This document shows positions 7,258 through 15,227 of a stretch of DNA of 64,000 nucleotides, one piece after another. The DNA lies in the NCBI GenBank assembly GCA_029782145.1, contig JAKOVH010000016.1, positions 1 to 64,000 on the forward strand. Direction: 5' to 3'. The translations under genes were made by a program, and so were the position numbers. Source of the stretch: Actinomycetes bacterium. GTDB taxonomy: Bacteria > Actinomycetota > Acidimicrobiia > Acidimicrobiales > Acidimicrobilacustridaceae. The notes beneath the pieces were generated by a model that saw only the letters and a program-made list of their open reading frames with translations, was not told where the DNA came from and made no database searches. Within the stretch, counting starts at the first letter, position 1. Each line of letters begins with the position of its first letter.

Positions 7258-7698
7258 TCAGGCCGGCGGCGGGCCGAGGAGCTCGGTCAGCAGGACCCGG
7301 ACTCGCCGGTCGATGTCGTCGCGGATGGGGCGGACGTCGTCGAGGCCGAGCCCGGCCGGGTCGTCGAGCTCCCAGTCGAGGTATCGGACGCCGGGGTAGA
7401 CGGGGCAGGTGTCGCCGCAGCCCATGGTGATGACGACGTCGGATGCCCGCACGGCGTCGTCGTTCAGCTCCCTGGGCCGGGCCCCGGCCGCGGCCAGGTC
7501 GATCCCGACCTCGGCCATGGCCTCGATGACCGTGGGGTTGAGCTGCTCGGCCGGCGCCGTGCCGGCGGACCGGACGACGATCCGGTCGCCGGCGTGGTGG
7601 GCGAGCAGGGCGGCCGCCATCTGGGACCGGCCTGCGTTGTGGACGCACACGAACAGCACCCCGGGCCGTCCGTCGGCGGGGGAGCCGGCGGTGGTCAC
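7258..7698 (-). CDS. arsC: Arsenate reductase, low-molecular-weight phosphatase fold
   Basis: The 146-residue protein reduces arsenate to arsenite. The P-loop CVHNAGR (C18 to R24, CX5R) with preceding VLFV is the catalytic site of LMW-phosphatase-type ArsC. Further cysteines C94 and C98 in MGCGDTCPVYPG are placed like the redox-relay cysteines of thiol-dependent arsenate reductases, and YLDWELDDPAG is the usual aspartate-bearing loop. Whether thioredoxin or mycothiol recycles it cannot be decided. The GTG start at 7698 overlaps the arsR stop (GTGA), so it is the second gene of an arsR-arsC operon opposite arsI-ACR3. Confidence 0.93.
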   Translation of the reverse strand: MTTAGSPADGRPGVLFVCVHNAGRSQMAAALLAHHAGDRIVVRSAGTAPAEQLNPTVIEAMAEVGIDLAAAGARPRELNDDAVRASDVVITMGCGDTCPVYPGVRYLDWELDDPAGLGLDDVRPIRDDIDRRVRVLLTELLGPPPA

Positions 7699-8021
7699 GG
7701 GCACAGGGCGTCGCAGATGGCCTGCAGGCGCTGGGGCACGATCCGGTACCACGCCCACCGGCCACGCTTCTCCCGGACGAGGAAGCCGGCGTCGACCAGG
7801 GTCGACAGGTGGTGCGAGACGGTCGGCTGGGAGCGCTCGACGGGGCCGATGAGGTCGCAGGCGCACGCCTCGCCGCCGTCGCTGGCGGCGATCAGCGACA
7901 GCAGCCGCAGGCGCGCCGGATCGGCCAGGGCCTTGAGCGTCTCGGCCAGCTCGACGGCCTCGGCCTCGCCCAGCACCTGGCCGGTGACCGGGGCGCAGCA
8001 CGCTGGTGGGGATGTGCCCAT
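7695..8021 (-). CDS. arsR: ArsR-type arsenic-responsive repressor
   Basis: The 108-residue winged-helix protein has LKALADPARLRLLSLIA followed by the HTH RSQPTVSHHLSTLVDAGFLV. Cysteines CCAP at 8-9 and CAC (GEACACDLIG) offer an arsenite-binding site; the second pair lies just before the recognition helix, as in several actinobacterial ArsR proteins. The ATG at 8021 is preceded by a GGAGGT ribosome-binding site. Two copies of an ATCGAC-N4-GTCGAT operator lie in the divergent promoter region, so it should repress both arsRC and arsI-ACR3 and release on arsenite binding. Confidence 0.93.
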   Translation of the reverse strand: MGTSPPACCAPVTGQVLGEAEAVELAETLKALADPARLRLLSLIAASDGGEACACDLIGPVERSQPTVSHHLSTLVDAGFLVREKRGRWAWYRIVPQRLQAICDALCP

Positions 8022-8039
8022 GCGGACCTCCGCTCGACG

Positions 8040-8067
8040 GGACCCATCGACAGACGTCGATGGGTCC
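8040..8067. promoter_or_regulatory. ArsR operator, strong copy
   Basis: Perfect inverted repeat with 12-bp arms (GGACCCATCGAC at 8040-8051 against 8056-8067) and a 4-nt spacer. Its ATCGAC-N4-GTCGAT core is repeated 40 nt to the right. It lies 19 nt upstream of the arsR start. Confidence 0.8.
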
Positions 8068-8081
8068 AGTATGGTGGATCC

Positions 8082-8097
8082 ATCGACGGTTGTCGAT
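8082..8097. promoter_or_regulatory. ArsR operator, second copy
   Basis: ATCGAC-GGTT-GTCGAT repeats the core and 4-nt spacing of the stronger site at 8040-8067. It lies 21 nt upstream of the arsI start, suggesting one operator per divergent promoter. Confidence 0.75.
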
Positions 8098-8117
8098 CAC
8101 AGCTCTGGGAGGTTGCC

Positions 8118-8594
8118 ATGTCGAGGGTGCAGCTGGCGTTGAACGTCTCCGACGTCGAGGCGGCCGTGGCCTTCTACGAGAAGCTCTTCGCCATGCCGGC
8201 CGCCAAGCGCAGGCCGGGGTACGCCAACTTCGAGATCGCCGACCCGCCGCTCAAGCTCGTGCTCATCGAGGCGCCCGAGGGCGGCACCCTGAACCACCTC
8301 GGGGTCGAGACCACCACGGGAGCCGAGGTGGAAGCGGCCGAAGCGCGCCTGGCCGGCGAGGGCCTGGCCACCACCGGGGTCGACGACACGGTGTGCTGCT
8401 ACGCGACCAAGACCGAGACCTGGGTCCACGATCCCGACGGGGCGGCATGGGAGTGGTACGTCAAGACCGGCGACGCCGAGCAGATGGCCAACTCCGTGGT
8501 CGGCGACCAGGGTGTGTGCTGCGCCCCCGTCTCCGAGCCGGTGACCTTGGGCCGGCCGGCTGACGAGGCGGCCGCCGGCACCTGCTGCGGGTGA
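8118..8594 (+). CDS. arsI: ArsI/CadI-family organoarsenical lyase (VOC fold)
   Basis: The 158-residue vicinal-oxygen-chelate protein begins MSRVQLALNVSDVEAAVAFY, very close to mycobacterial CadI and actinobacterial ArsI. Expected metal ligands Q5, H60 and E112 are present. The vicinal cysteine pair C93-C94 (TVCCYA), which binds trivalent arsenicals in ArsI, is intact. Two more Cys-Cys pairs (C134-C135, C156-C157) lie in the C-terminal tail. ArsI cleaves the C-As bond of methylarsenite and aromatic arsenicals with Fe(II) and O2. GGGAGG precedes the ATG, and the stop overlaps the ACR3 start. A purely metal-induced CadI role remains possible. Confidence 0.88.
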   Translation: MSRVQLALNVSDVEAAVAFYEKLFAMPAAKRRPGYANFEIADPPLKLVLIEAPEGGTLNHLGVETTTGAEVEAAEARLAGEGLATTGVDDTVCCYATKTETWVHDPDGAAWEWYVKTGDAEQMANSVVGDQGVCCAPVSEPVTLGRPADEAAAGTCCG

Positions 8595-9670
8595 GCGCCG
8601 GCGAGCACCGCGCCCCGGTCGTCGAGGGGCACGTCGCCGCGCGCCTGGGGACACTCGACCGCTTCCTGCCTCTTTGGATCGGAGCCGCAATGGTCGGCGG
8701 GCTGCTGCTCGGCCGAGCGGTGCCGGGGCTCGACGACGCCATCGACGCGGTCAAGATCGGCACCGTCTCGCTGCCCATCGCCCTCGGGCTGCTGGCGATG
8801 ATGTACCCGGTGCTGGCCAAGGTGCGCTATCGCCAGGTCGGCGCCGAGGTCACCCGCGACCGTGCCATGGCGGTCACCCTCGGCTTCAACTGGCTCGTCG
8901 GGCCACTCTTGATGTTCACCCTCGCCTGGCTGTTCCTGTCCGACCTCCCGGAGCTGCGCACCGGCCTGATCATCGTCGGCATCGCCCCCTGCATCGCCAT
9001 GGTGCTGATCTGGAACGACCTGGCCTTCGGCAACCGCGAGCTGGCGGCCGGGCTCGTCGCGGTGAACTCGATCCTCCAGATCCTGGCCTTCGCCGCCTAC
9101 GGCTGGTTCCTGCTCACGGTGCTGCCCGGGTGGCTCGGCCTCGACACCCAGGGCCTCGACGTGTCGACCTGGGACATCGCCCGCTCCGTGCTCGTCTTCC
9201 TCGGCGTGCCCCTCGCCGCCGGCTACCTCACCCGCCGCATCGGAGAAGCCCGCCGCGGCGTCGAGTGGTACGAGCAGCGCTTCCTGCCTCGCATCGGACC
9301 GGTCGCCCTCTACGGGCTGCTGTTCACCGTCGTCGTCCTCTTCGCCCTCCAGGGCGACGAGATCACCTCGAACCCGACCGACGTCGCTCGGGTGGCGGTG
9401 CCGCTGGTGGTGTACTTCGCGGTGATGTGGACCGCCGCCTTCGCGGCCGGTCATCGCCTGCGGTACCCCTACGACCGTGCGGTGTCGATGGCGTTCACCG
9501 CGGCTGGCAACAACTTCGAGCTCGCCATCGCCGTGTCCATCGCCGTGTTCGGCATCACGTCCGGCCAGGCGCTCGCCGGCACGATCGGGCCGCTCATCGA
9601 GGTCCCTGTCCTCGTCGCCCTCGTCTACGTCGCCCTCGCGCTGCGCCGCCGCTGGTGGCCCGACGCCTGA
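8591..9670 (+). CDS. acr3: ACR3-family arsenite efflux permease
   Basis: The 359-residue protein has about ten hydrophobic segments and the ACR3 signatures GIAPCIAMVLIWNDLAFGN, containing the cysteine essential in this family, and MAFTAAGNNFELAIAV. It exports arsenite produced by ArsC across the cytoplasmic membrane, driven by the proton gradient. The GTG start overlaps the arsI stop as GTGA, so translation is coupled. It completes a compact resistance locus (arsR-arsC opposite arsI-acr3). Confidence 0.94.
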   Translation: MSAGEHRAPVVEGHVAARLGTLDRFLPLWIGAAMVGGLLLGRAVPGLDDAIDAVKIGTVSLPIALGLLAMMYPVLAKVRYRQVGAEVTRDRAMAVTLGFNWLVGPLLMFTLAWLFLSDLPELRTGLIIVGIAPCIAMVLIWNDLAFGNRELAAGLVAVNSILQILAFAAYGWFLLTVLPGWLGLDTQGLDVSTWDIARSVLVFLGVPLAAGYLTRRIGEARRGVEWYEQRFLPRIGPVALYGLLFTVVVLFALQGDEITSNPTDVARVAVPLVVYFAVMWTAAFAAGHRLRYPYDRAVSMAFTAAGNNFELAIAVSIAVFGITSGQALAGTIGPLIEVPVLVALVYVALALRRRWWPDA

Positions 9671-9672
9671 CC

Positions 9673-10914
9673 TCACCCGTCGGGTGGGGCGCGGTCGTCG
9701 TCGGGCCGGTCGCCGTCGGCGGGAGGTGGGTGGTCGGGGTGGGTGGTGCGCCAGCGGTTGTGGTGGGCGCAGCCCCAGCGGCCGTTGTCCTGGGTGGTGG
9801 GTCCGCCGTGGGCGGCGGGGTGGATGTGGTCGGCTTCGGGTCGTTGGGGGAGCTCGTCGCAGCTGGGGTGGAAGCACACCCGGTCGCGCACCTCGATCGC
9901 CCGGCGCAGGGCGCCGCGGAAGAAGCGGCGTCGTTCGCCGACGTCGAGCACCCGCGACGGCGGGTCGAACACGATGCGCTCCACGTCTGCCTCGGTGAGG
10001 TGGCGTGCCGCGGTGCCGGGGGTGAGGGCGGTGCGGTTGAACAGCTCCAGAACCGGGCCCTTGAGCGTCTCCAGGCCGACCACGACGGTGAACAGCGGGG
10101 CGGGCCGTTTGCCGTCGGCGGGGGCGGTGCGGGCCCGGGTGGCCATCTCCACCAACGCGTCAGCCCGCCGCTGCGCCGGTGTGCGGGCCAACTCAGCCGG
10201 GGTGGGGGTGCGTCCGAGGCGGTGGCGGGCGGCGGCCCAGTCGGCGTCGAACAGCTCTTGGTCGATGGCGCGCAGGGTCTCGTCGATGATCGCCCCTGAG
10301 ACCCGGTCGAGGGTGAGCTTGCCGAACCACATGCCGGCGAAGGACTGGTTCAGGTGCACCTCCCGCGCTGCGTGCTCGGCGGCGGCGTCGTCTTCGGCGC
10401 CGTCGGGATCGACGATCTGCTCCCACCGGTCGCACACGCTGGTGAAGTCCTTGAACCCCAGCCGCAGCGCGGCGTCGAGCAGCACCCGGTGGTCGGCGTC
10501 GAACACGACGCGCGTGCGCGGCGTGCGCTTCCCCAGCAACGCCACCACATGGGACCGGTCCAGGTCCCCGTCGCCCCACGCCGCTTCGACGTCGGGCAGC
10601 GCCCGCATCGCCCTTGCGTGGCGCAGCCGCTGGCGCGCCACCCCGATCGGCAGCCGCTGAGTCCACGCCAACCACGCCGCCGCCGTCTTGGCGCCCGACG
10701 GCTCCCACGCCCGCTCGGCGTCGAACCGGGACAACACCCGCGCCTCGGCCACGTCGAGACGGCCCCGCAACCGCTGCAGGCCACCCAACGCGTCGCCCAA
10801 CACCTGACCGTCGATGCCGTCGAGGGCGACCGCGGCCAGCTCGGCCAGCACCGCACCGGCCCGCTCCAACAGCTCGCACAGATCCCCGGCCGGTGCCGCT
10901 GCTGGCATGGTCAT
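9673..10914 (-). CDS. DUF222 / HNH endonuclease-domain protein, copy A
   Basis: The 413-residue protein is of the actinobacterial 13E12 type. A helical DUF222 domain covers about 1-300 (LRGRLDVAEARVLSRFD, TPAQRRADALVEMATRART). It is followed by a C-terminal HNH segment, with two cysteines in CFHPSCDE, then EADHIHPAAHGGPTTQDNGRWGCAHHN, retaining the H-N-H residues. HNH domains are metal-dependent nucleases; the cellular role of this family is not established. Copy B at 25985-27244 lies in opposite orientation and differs at about 30 of 397 aligned residues, with different tails. Promoter and leader are conserved between copies. Confidence 0.88.
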   Translation of the reverse strand: MTMPAAAPAGDLCELLERAGAVLAELAAVALDGIDGQVLGDALGGLQRLRGRLDVAEARVLSRFDAERAWEPSGAKTAAAWLAWTQRLPIGVARQRLRHARAMRALPDVEAAWGDGDLDRSHVVALLGKRTPRTRVVFDADHRVLLDAALRLGFKDFTSVCDRWEQIVDPDGAEDDAAAEHAAREVHLNQSFAGMWFGKLTLDRVSGAIIDETLRAIDQELFDADWAAARHRLGRTPTPAELARTPAQRRADALVEMATRARTAPADGKRPAPLFTVVVGLETLKGPVLELFNRTALTPGTAARHLTEADVERIVFDPPSRVLDVGERRRFFRGALRRAIEVRDRVCFHPSCDELPQRPEADHIHPAAHGGPTTQDNGRWGCAHHNRWRTTHPDHPPPADGDRPDDDRAPPDG

Positions 10915-11078
10915 CCCCCTCTCTCCGGGCCAGGACGCTCACCGCGGTGACGTGGCGTCGCACATGGGCGGGGACCGTGCCGGTCGAGCAACCGACAGGC
11001 CGGTCCCGAAAGGGGAAGACCCACAGCATATCGAACTGATGTACACGACGCAACCCCGAACCGTGAAGAAGTTCCTCG
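10915..11078 (-). promoter_or_regulatory. Conserved promoter and long leader of DUF222 copy A
   Basis: Reading leftward, TTGCGT (11053-11048), a 17-bp spacer and TATGCT (11030-11025) form a good sigma-70-type promoter. A leader of about 105 nt separates it from the ATG. The whole stretch is nearly identical to the region before copy B, including a CCGAGGAA motif just upstream, so the duplication includes regulation. Confidence 0.7.
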
Positions 11079-11190
11079 GATCGGGCCCTGTGCGGCTCGG
11101 TCGTCCCTGCGGGGCGAGGCCTGTGCCGTCCGTCGGCGGTCGGCGGACGTGCCATCCTGCGGGGCGACCCAGGACGAGACGGAACGGCAG

Positions 11191-12015
11191 GTGACGCAGG
11201 TGACGGACTACGAGACGCTCCTCTATTCCGAGAGCGACGGTGTGGCGTGGGTGACCCTCAACCGGCCCCAGGCCCTCAACTCCTTCGACAGCACCATGCA
11301 GGCGGAGATGCGCGGCCTGTGGCGTGACCTGCGCAAGAACGACGACGTGCGCTGCATCGTGCTCACCGGCGCCGGTGATCGGGCCTTCTGCGTCGGCATC
11401 GACCGCAACGCCGACGACACCTACGTGGTGTTCGAGCGGGACACCTTCTACGGGACCTCGAACAACTACATGTACGACGATCCGGGGCTGGACCTTGGAC
11501 CCAAGGCGAACGACCTGTGGAAGCCGGTGATCTGCGCGGTCAACGGCATGGCCTGCGGCGGTGCGTTCTACATGATCGCCGAGTGCGACATCATCATCGC
11601 CGCCGAGCACGCCACCTTCTTCGACCCCCACGTCACCTACGGCCAGGCCGCCGTGTACGAGCCGATGAAGCTGCTCCAGCACATCTCGCTGGGCAACGTG
11701 CTGCGGCTCTCGTTGCTCGGCGCCCGGGAGCGGATCAGCGCCCAGACCGCCCTGCAGATCGGCCTCGTCACCGAGGTGGTGCCGGCCGACCAGCTCCACG
11801 AGCAGGCCGCCTGGCTGGCCGAGTCGGTCGCAAGCCTTCCGCCGAACGTCTCGGCCGGCACCCTGCGGGCGGTGTGGGCCGCCAACGACCTCGGTCCGCT
11901 GGGGGCGGCGTCGATGGCACCGTCGATCCTGTCGACGGCCACCGACAAGGACGTCATGCGCGCCGGCAACGAGGCCTTCGAGAACCAGCCCCGCATCACC
12001 CCTCGCATCCGCTGA
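11191..12015 (+). CDS. Enoyl-CoA hydratase/isomerase family protein
   Basis: The 274-residue crotonase has VAWVTLNRPQALNSFDSTMQ, the CoA/oxyanion segment GAGDRAFCVGIDRN and KPVICAVNGMACGGAFYMIAECDIIIA. The active-site loop FDPHVTYGQAAVYEP lacks the usual glutamates of classical enoyl-CoA hydratase, so another crotonase reaction is possible. GTG at 11191 was chosen, with GGAACGG upstream; GTG at 11200 is an alternative. It stands alone between DUF222 copy A (divergent) and the P450 operon, and is followed by a hairpin. Substrate unknown. Confidence 0.85.
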   Translation: MTQVTDYETLLYSESDGVAWVTLNRPQALNSFDSTMQAEMRGLWRDLRKNDDVRCIVLTGAGDRAFCVGIDRNADDTYVVFERDTFYGTSNNYMYDDPGLDLGPKANDLWKPVICAVNGMACGGAFYMIAECDIIIAAEHATFFDPHVTYGQAAVYEPMKLLQHISLGNVLRLSLLGARERISAQTALQIGLVTEVVPADQLHEQAAWLAESVASLPPNVSAGTLRAVWAANDLGPLGAASMAPSILSTATDKDVMRAGNEAFENQPRITPRIR

Positions 12016-12019
12016 CCCC

Positions 12020-12038
12020 GCCGCCCGGGACGGGCGGC
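12020..12038 (+). terminator. Hairpin terminator after the crotonase
   Basis: GCCGCCCG (12020-12027) pairs with CGGGCGGC (12031-12038) around GGA, five nt past the stop codon. No U-tract. Confidence 0.6.
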
Positions 12039-12161
12039 CGTCAGATCACAGCACACCCACGCCGCCGGACGGCGGAACGCGCATGGGTGAGGGCCGCGTT
12101 CGAGAAGAGCAGTCGTCTACGGTACGGGCACCTCTGACGGGCTCGAAGACGAGGGCTGGGG

Positions 12162-13394
12162 ATGTCGGGTTCGGATCGCCTCTTCGACGACGCGGTGGTG
12201 GAGTGCCCGCACGCCTACTTCGGTGAGCTGCGCACCGACGATCCGGTGCATCGGGTCGAGGGCACCGATGCGTTCCTGGTGACGCGGCTCGACCTGATCA
12301 AGGAGGTGGTGGCGGACCCGGCGCGCTTCTCGAGCCGGACGGGCGAGTTCCTCTTCTGCGATCAGGACGGCGTCGCGGGGTTGCGACCACCCATCGGCGA
12401 GGCGGGCCACGACGAGGACGTTCTCGGGATCCTGGCGACCGCGGACCCGCCCGACCATGCCCGCCATCGAGCCGTCTTGAGCGGCATCCTCTCGACGGCG
12501 TCGATCCGCTCGCGTGAGGACGAGTTCCGCCAGCTGGTCGACGCTGCGCTCGATCCGGCGTTGGCGGCGGGCCGCGTGGAGTGGATGGGCCAGGTCGCCG
12601 AGCCGCTCCCGATGTTGATGGTCACCCGGTTGCTGGGCGTGGCCGACGAGGACGCTCCGGTGCTCAAGGCGCAGGGGTACGCCTCGGTCGAGCTGATCGG
12701 CGGGTTCGCGGCGGACGACGAGCTCCCGGCCCTGCAGGCGAAGCTGGTCGAGCTCGGCCCGGCGATCGAGGCGTTCGCCGCTGCTCGTGCGTCGTCGGAT
12801 CCGGACCCGTCGACCGTCGCCGGGCTGTGCGCCCGGGCGGTGGCCGCCGGCGATCTCGAGGAGGTGGAGGCCTTCGGCATCCTCGCCATCCTGCTGGCGG
12901 CCGGCGGCGAGTCGACCACGAGCCTGCTCGGCGCAGCGGTGCGCGCCCTCGCCGACGACGCCGGACTGCAGAGCCGCCTCCGCTCGGACCCGTCGCTCAT
13001 CCCGGCGTTCGTCGAGGAGGCGTGCCGCGTCGAGCCTCCGTTCCGGGGCCACTACCGCCGCGTCGTCGTCGACACGGAGCTCGGCGGGGTCGACCTCCCC
13101 GCCGGCTCTCGTCTCGTGCTCGTCTGGCCCGCGGCCAACCGCGTCGCCGAGCTCGGTGGCGAGGCGATCGACGTCGAACGCCCCAACCCGCGCCAGCACG
13201 TCGGCTTCGGTTGGGGCCCGCACCTGTGCGTCGGCGCGCCGCTGGCCCGGATGGAGGTGCGGGTGGCTCTGGAGCGGCTCCTCGCCCGGACCCGGTCGTT
13301 CACCCTCGAACCCGGCGCCGAGGTCCGCCACCACCGCAGCCTGATGGTGCGCCGGATCGAGTCGCTCCCGCTCGAGCTCGTCCCTGCGAGCTGA
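12162..13394 (+). CDS. Cytochrome P450 (first of pair)
   Basis: The 410-residue soluble bacterial P450 has its heme-binding loop at FGWGPHLCVG, with the iron-ligating cysteine at about 356. The I-helix oxygen-activation motif reads AGGEST (acid-alcohol pair E-S instead of the commoner D/E-T). EEACR is the K-helix ExxR. Substrate contacts cannot be predicted, but this class often hydroxylates steroids, terpenes or fatty acids. It lies 66 nt upstream of a second, only distantly similar P450, so both probably share a promoter. No ferredoxin or reductase gene is adjacent; redox partners must come from elsewhere. Confidence 0.9.
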   Translation: MSGSDRLFDDAVVECPHAYFGELRTDDPVHRVEGTDAFLVTRLDLIKEVVADPARFSSRTGEFLFCDQDGVAGLRPPIGEAGHDEDVLGILATADPPDHARHRAVLSGILSTASIRSREDEFRQLVDAALDPALAAGRVEWMGQVAEPLPMLMVTRLLGVADEDAPVLKAQGYASVELIGGFAADDELPALQAKLVELGPAIEAFAAARASSDPDPSTVAGLCARAVAAGDLEEVEAFGILAILLAAGGESTTSLLGAAVRALADDAGLQSRLRSDPSLIPAFVEEACRVEPPFRGHYRRVVVDTELGGVDLPAGSRLVLVWPAANRVAELGGEAIDVERPNPRQHVGFGWGPHLCVGAPLARMEVRVALERLLARTRSFTLEPGAEVRHHRSLMVRRIESLPLELVPAS

Positions 13395-13460
13395 ACCCCG
13401 AACCGGTGCAGGCCGGGCGACCCGGTTGACGCCGGGAGCCATCTGCCGCAGGCTTGAGAC

Positions 13461-14666
13461 ATGTCGCTCACAACGTCTCACGAGGTTCAGTTCGTGCCCC
13501 GGTCGGGGCCGTCGTGGCGGGAGCCGTGGCCGATGTACGCCGCGCTCCGCGACCGCGACCCGGTGCACCACGTCGAGGCGGGCGACTACTGGGTCCTGTC
13601 GCGGTTCCGGGACGTCTTCGCCGCCGCCCGGGACACCGCCGCGTTCTCGTCGGCCCAAGGGCTGACCTTCCAGTACGACGAGCTGGAGAACGCCGGCCTC
13701 GAAGAAGTGCGGCCGATGGTGATGCTGGACCCGCCGGAGCACACCGCCTTCCGCCGGCTGGTGGCCCGGGGGTTCACCCCCCGACGGGTCGCGGCGCTGG
13801 AACCGGTGGTGCGGGACTTCGTCGTGGAGCGCCTCGAGCGGCTCCGCTCCGAAGGGGGCGGCGACGTGATCGCCGCGCTGTTCAAGCCGTTGCCGTCGAT
13901 GGTGGTCGCCCACTACCTGGGCGTCGCCGAGGCCGACCGCGGCCGCTTCGACGCCTGGACCGACGCCATCGTGGCCTCGAACGCCGGAGGCGACGTCCTC
14001 GCCGCGCCGCAGGCCGTGGGCGAGCTGTTCGGCTACTTCGCCGAGCTGGTGGAGCGACGCCGCCGGGAGCCTGGCGACGACACGATCAGCGACCTGGTCG
14101 GCGCCCTCGACGCCGGGGAGGACCTGTCCGTGCTGCGGATCCTGGGGTTCGCCTTCACCATGGTCGCCGGGGGCAACGACACGACGACCGGGCTGCTCGG
14201 CGGGTCGGCGGAGCTGCTCACCGCTCGCCCGGACCAGCGACGGCAGCTGATCGAGCGCCCCGAGCTGGTGGCCGACGCGGTGGAGGAGCTGCTGCGGCTG
14301 ACGTCCCCCGTGCAGGGCCTGGCCCGCACCGCCACCCGCGACGTGACGATCGGTGCCGTCACCGTGCCGGCCGGGCGCAAGGTCCTGCTGCTGTACGGGT
14401 CGGCCAACCGCGACCCGCGGGAGTTCGGGGACGACGCGGAGGAGCTGCGGGTCGACCGCCGCCCGCGGCAGATCCTGACCTTCTCCTACGGCGCCCACCA
14501 CTGCCTGGGCGCGGCCGTGGCCCGCCTGGTCGCCCGGGTCGCGCTCGAGGAGCTCCTGCGTCGTTGCCCCGGCTTCGTGGTCGACGCGGCGCGTGGCGAG
14601 TTCGCGCCGGGCAACTACGTCCGCCGGTACCAGACGCTGCCCTTCGACCCCGGCCCGGTCCCGTGA
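13461..14666 (+). CDS. Cytochrome P450 (second of pair)
   Basis: The 401-residue P450 has the I-helix motif AGGNDTT, EELLR as ExxR, and FSYGAHHCLGAAVAR as the heme loop (cysteine near 348). The sequence LDPPEHTAFRRLVARGFTPRRV is the conserved substrate-access region of CYP families seen in mycobacterial steroid and terpene catabolism. Its stop overlaps the start of a TetR gene, linking the P450 pair to its likely regulator. Natural substrate unknown. Confidence 0.91.
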   Translation: MSLTTSHEVQFVPRSGPSWREPWPMYAALRDRDPVHHVEAGDYWVLSRFRDVFAAARDTAAFSSAQGLTFQYDELENAGLEEVRPMVMLDPPEHTAFRRLVARGFTPRRVAALEPVVRDFVVERLERLRSEGGGDVIAALFKPLPSMVVAHYLGVAEADRGRFDAWTDAIVASNAGGDVLAAPQAVGELFGYFAELVERRRREPGDDTISDLVGALDAGEDLSVLRILGFAFTMVAGGNDTTTGLLGGSAELLTARPDQRRQLIERPELVADAVEELLRLTSPVQGLARTATRDVTIGAVTVPAGRKVLLLYGSANRDPREFGDDAEELRVDRRPRQILTFSYGAHHCLGAAVARLVARVALEELLRRCPGFVVDAARGEFAPGNYVRRYQTLPFDPGPVP

Positions 14667-15226
14667 CCGGCGCGCCGTGGTTGCAGGCCGAACGGGAGGC
14701 GCTGGCGTCCGAGCAGCTGCTCGATGCGGCCGGCCGGCTCTTCGCCGAGCGGGGCGTGGCGTCGGTGACCATGGCCGACGTCGCCGGGGCGGCCGGGTGC
14801 TCCCGCGCCACGCTGTACCGCTACTTCGAGAACCGGACCGCGCTGCGGCGAGCGTTCGTGCACCGCGAGACCCGACGGGTCGCGGCGGTGGTCGCCCGTG
14901 AGGTCGAGGGGCTGTCGGACGAGCGGGAGCGCCTCGTCGCCGCCATGGTGAGCGCGCTGGCACAGGTCCGGTCCGACCCCACGCTGGCGGCGTGGTTCTC
15001 CACGGGCGGCGCCGGCACCGCGGCGCAGGTCGCCGCCGCCTCCGAGGTGATCGGGGGGCTCGCCGCGTCGTTCCTGGGCGACGGCGCGGACCCGGACGTC
15101 CGACGGCGCGCACGGTGGGTCGTGCGCGTCATGGTGTCGCTGCTCGTGCAGCCCGAGGTCGACCTCGACGAGGAGCGCCTGGTCCTCGAGCAGCTCGTCG
15201 TCCCGGTCGTCGTCCCGGACGGCTGA
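14663..15226 (+). CDS. TetR-family regulator of the P450 operon
   Basis: The 187-residue protein has the TetR HTH ERGVASVTMADVAGAAGCSRATLYRYFENRTALRRAF at about 30-66. The GTG start overlaps the P450 stop by 4 nt (GTGA), so it is co-translated with the operon it probably controls. No clear palindrome was identified before the first P450, and the operator may lie elsewhere. The ligand-binding domain is divergent. Confidence 0.86.
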   Translation: MTGAPWLQAEREALASEQLLDAAGRLFAERGVASVTMADVAGAAGCSRATLYRYFENRTALRRAFVHRETRRVAAVVAREVEGLSDERERLVAAMVSALAQVRSDPTLAAWFSTGGAGTAAQVAAASEVIGGLAASFLGDGADPDVRRRARWVVRVMVSLLVQPEVDLDEERLVLEQLVVPVVVPDG

Positions 15227-15227
15227 C

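Noticed and set aside
12117..15113. Leftward 998-codon frame opposite the P450 genes
   Set aside because: Low-complexity Arg/Pro/His translation without domains; the opposite strand carries two complete P450s and a TetR.
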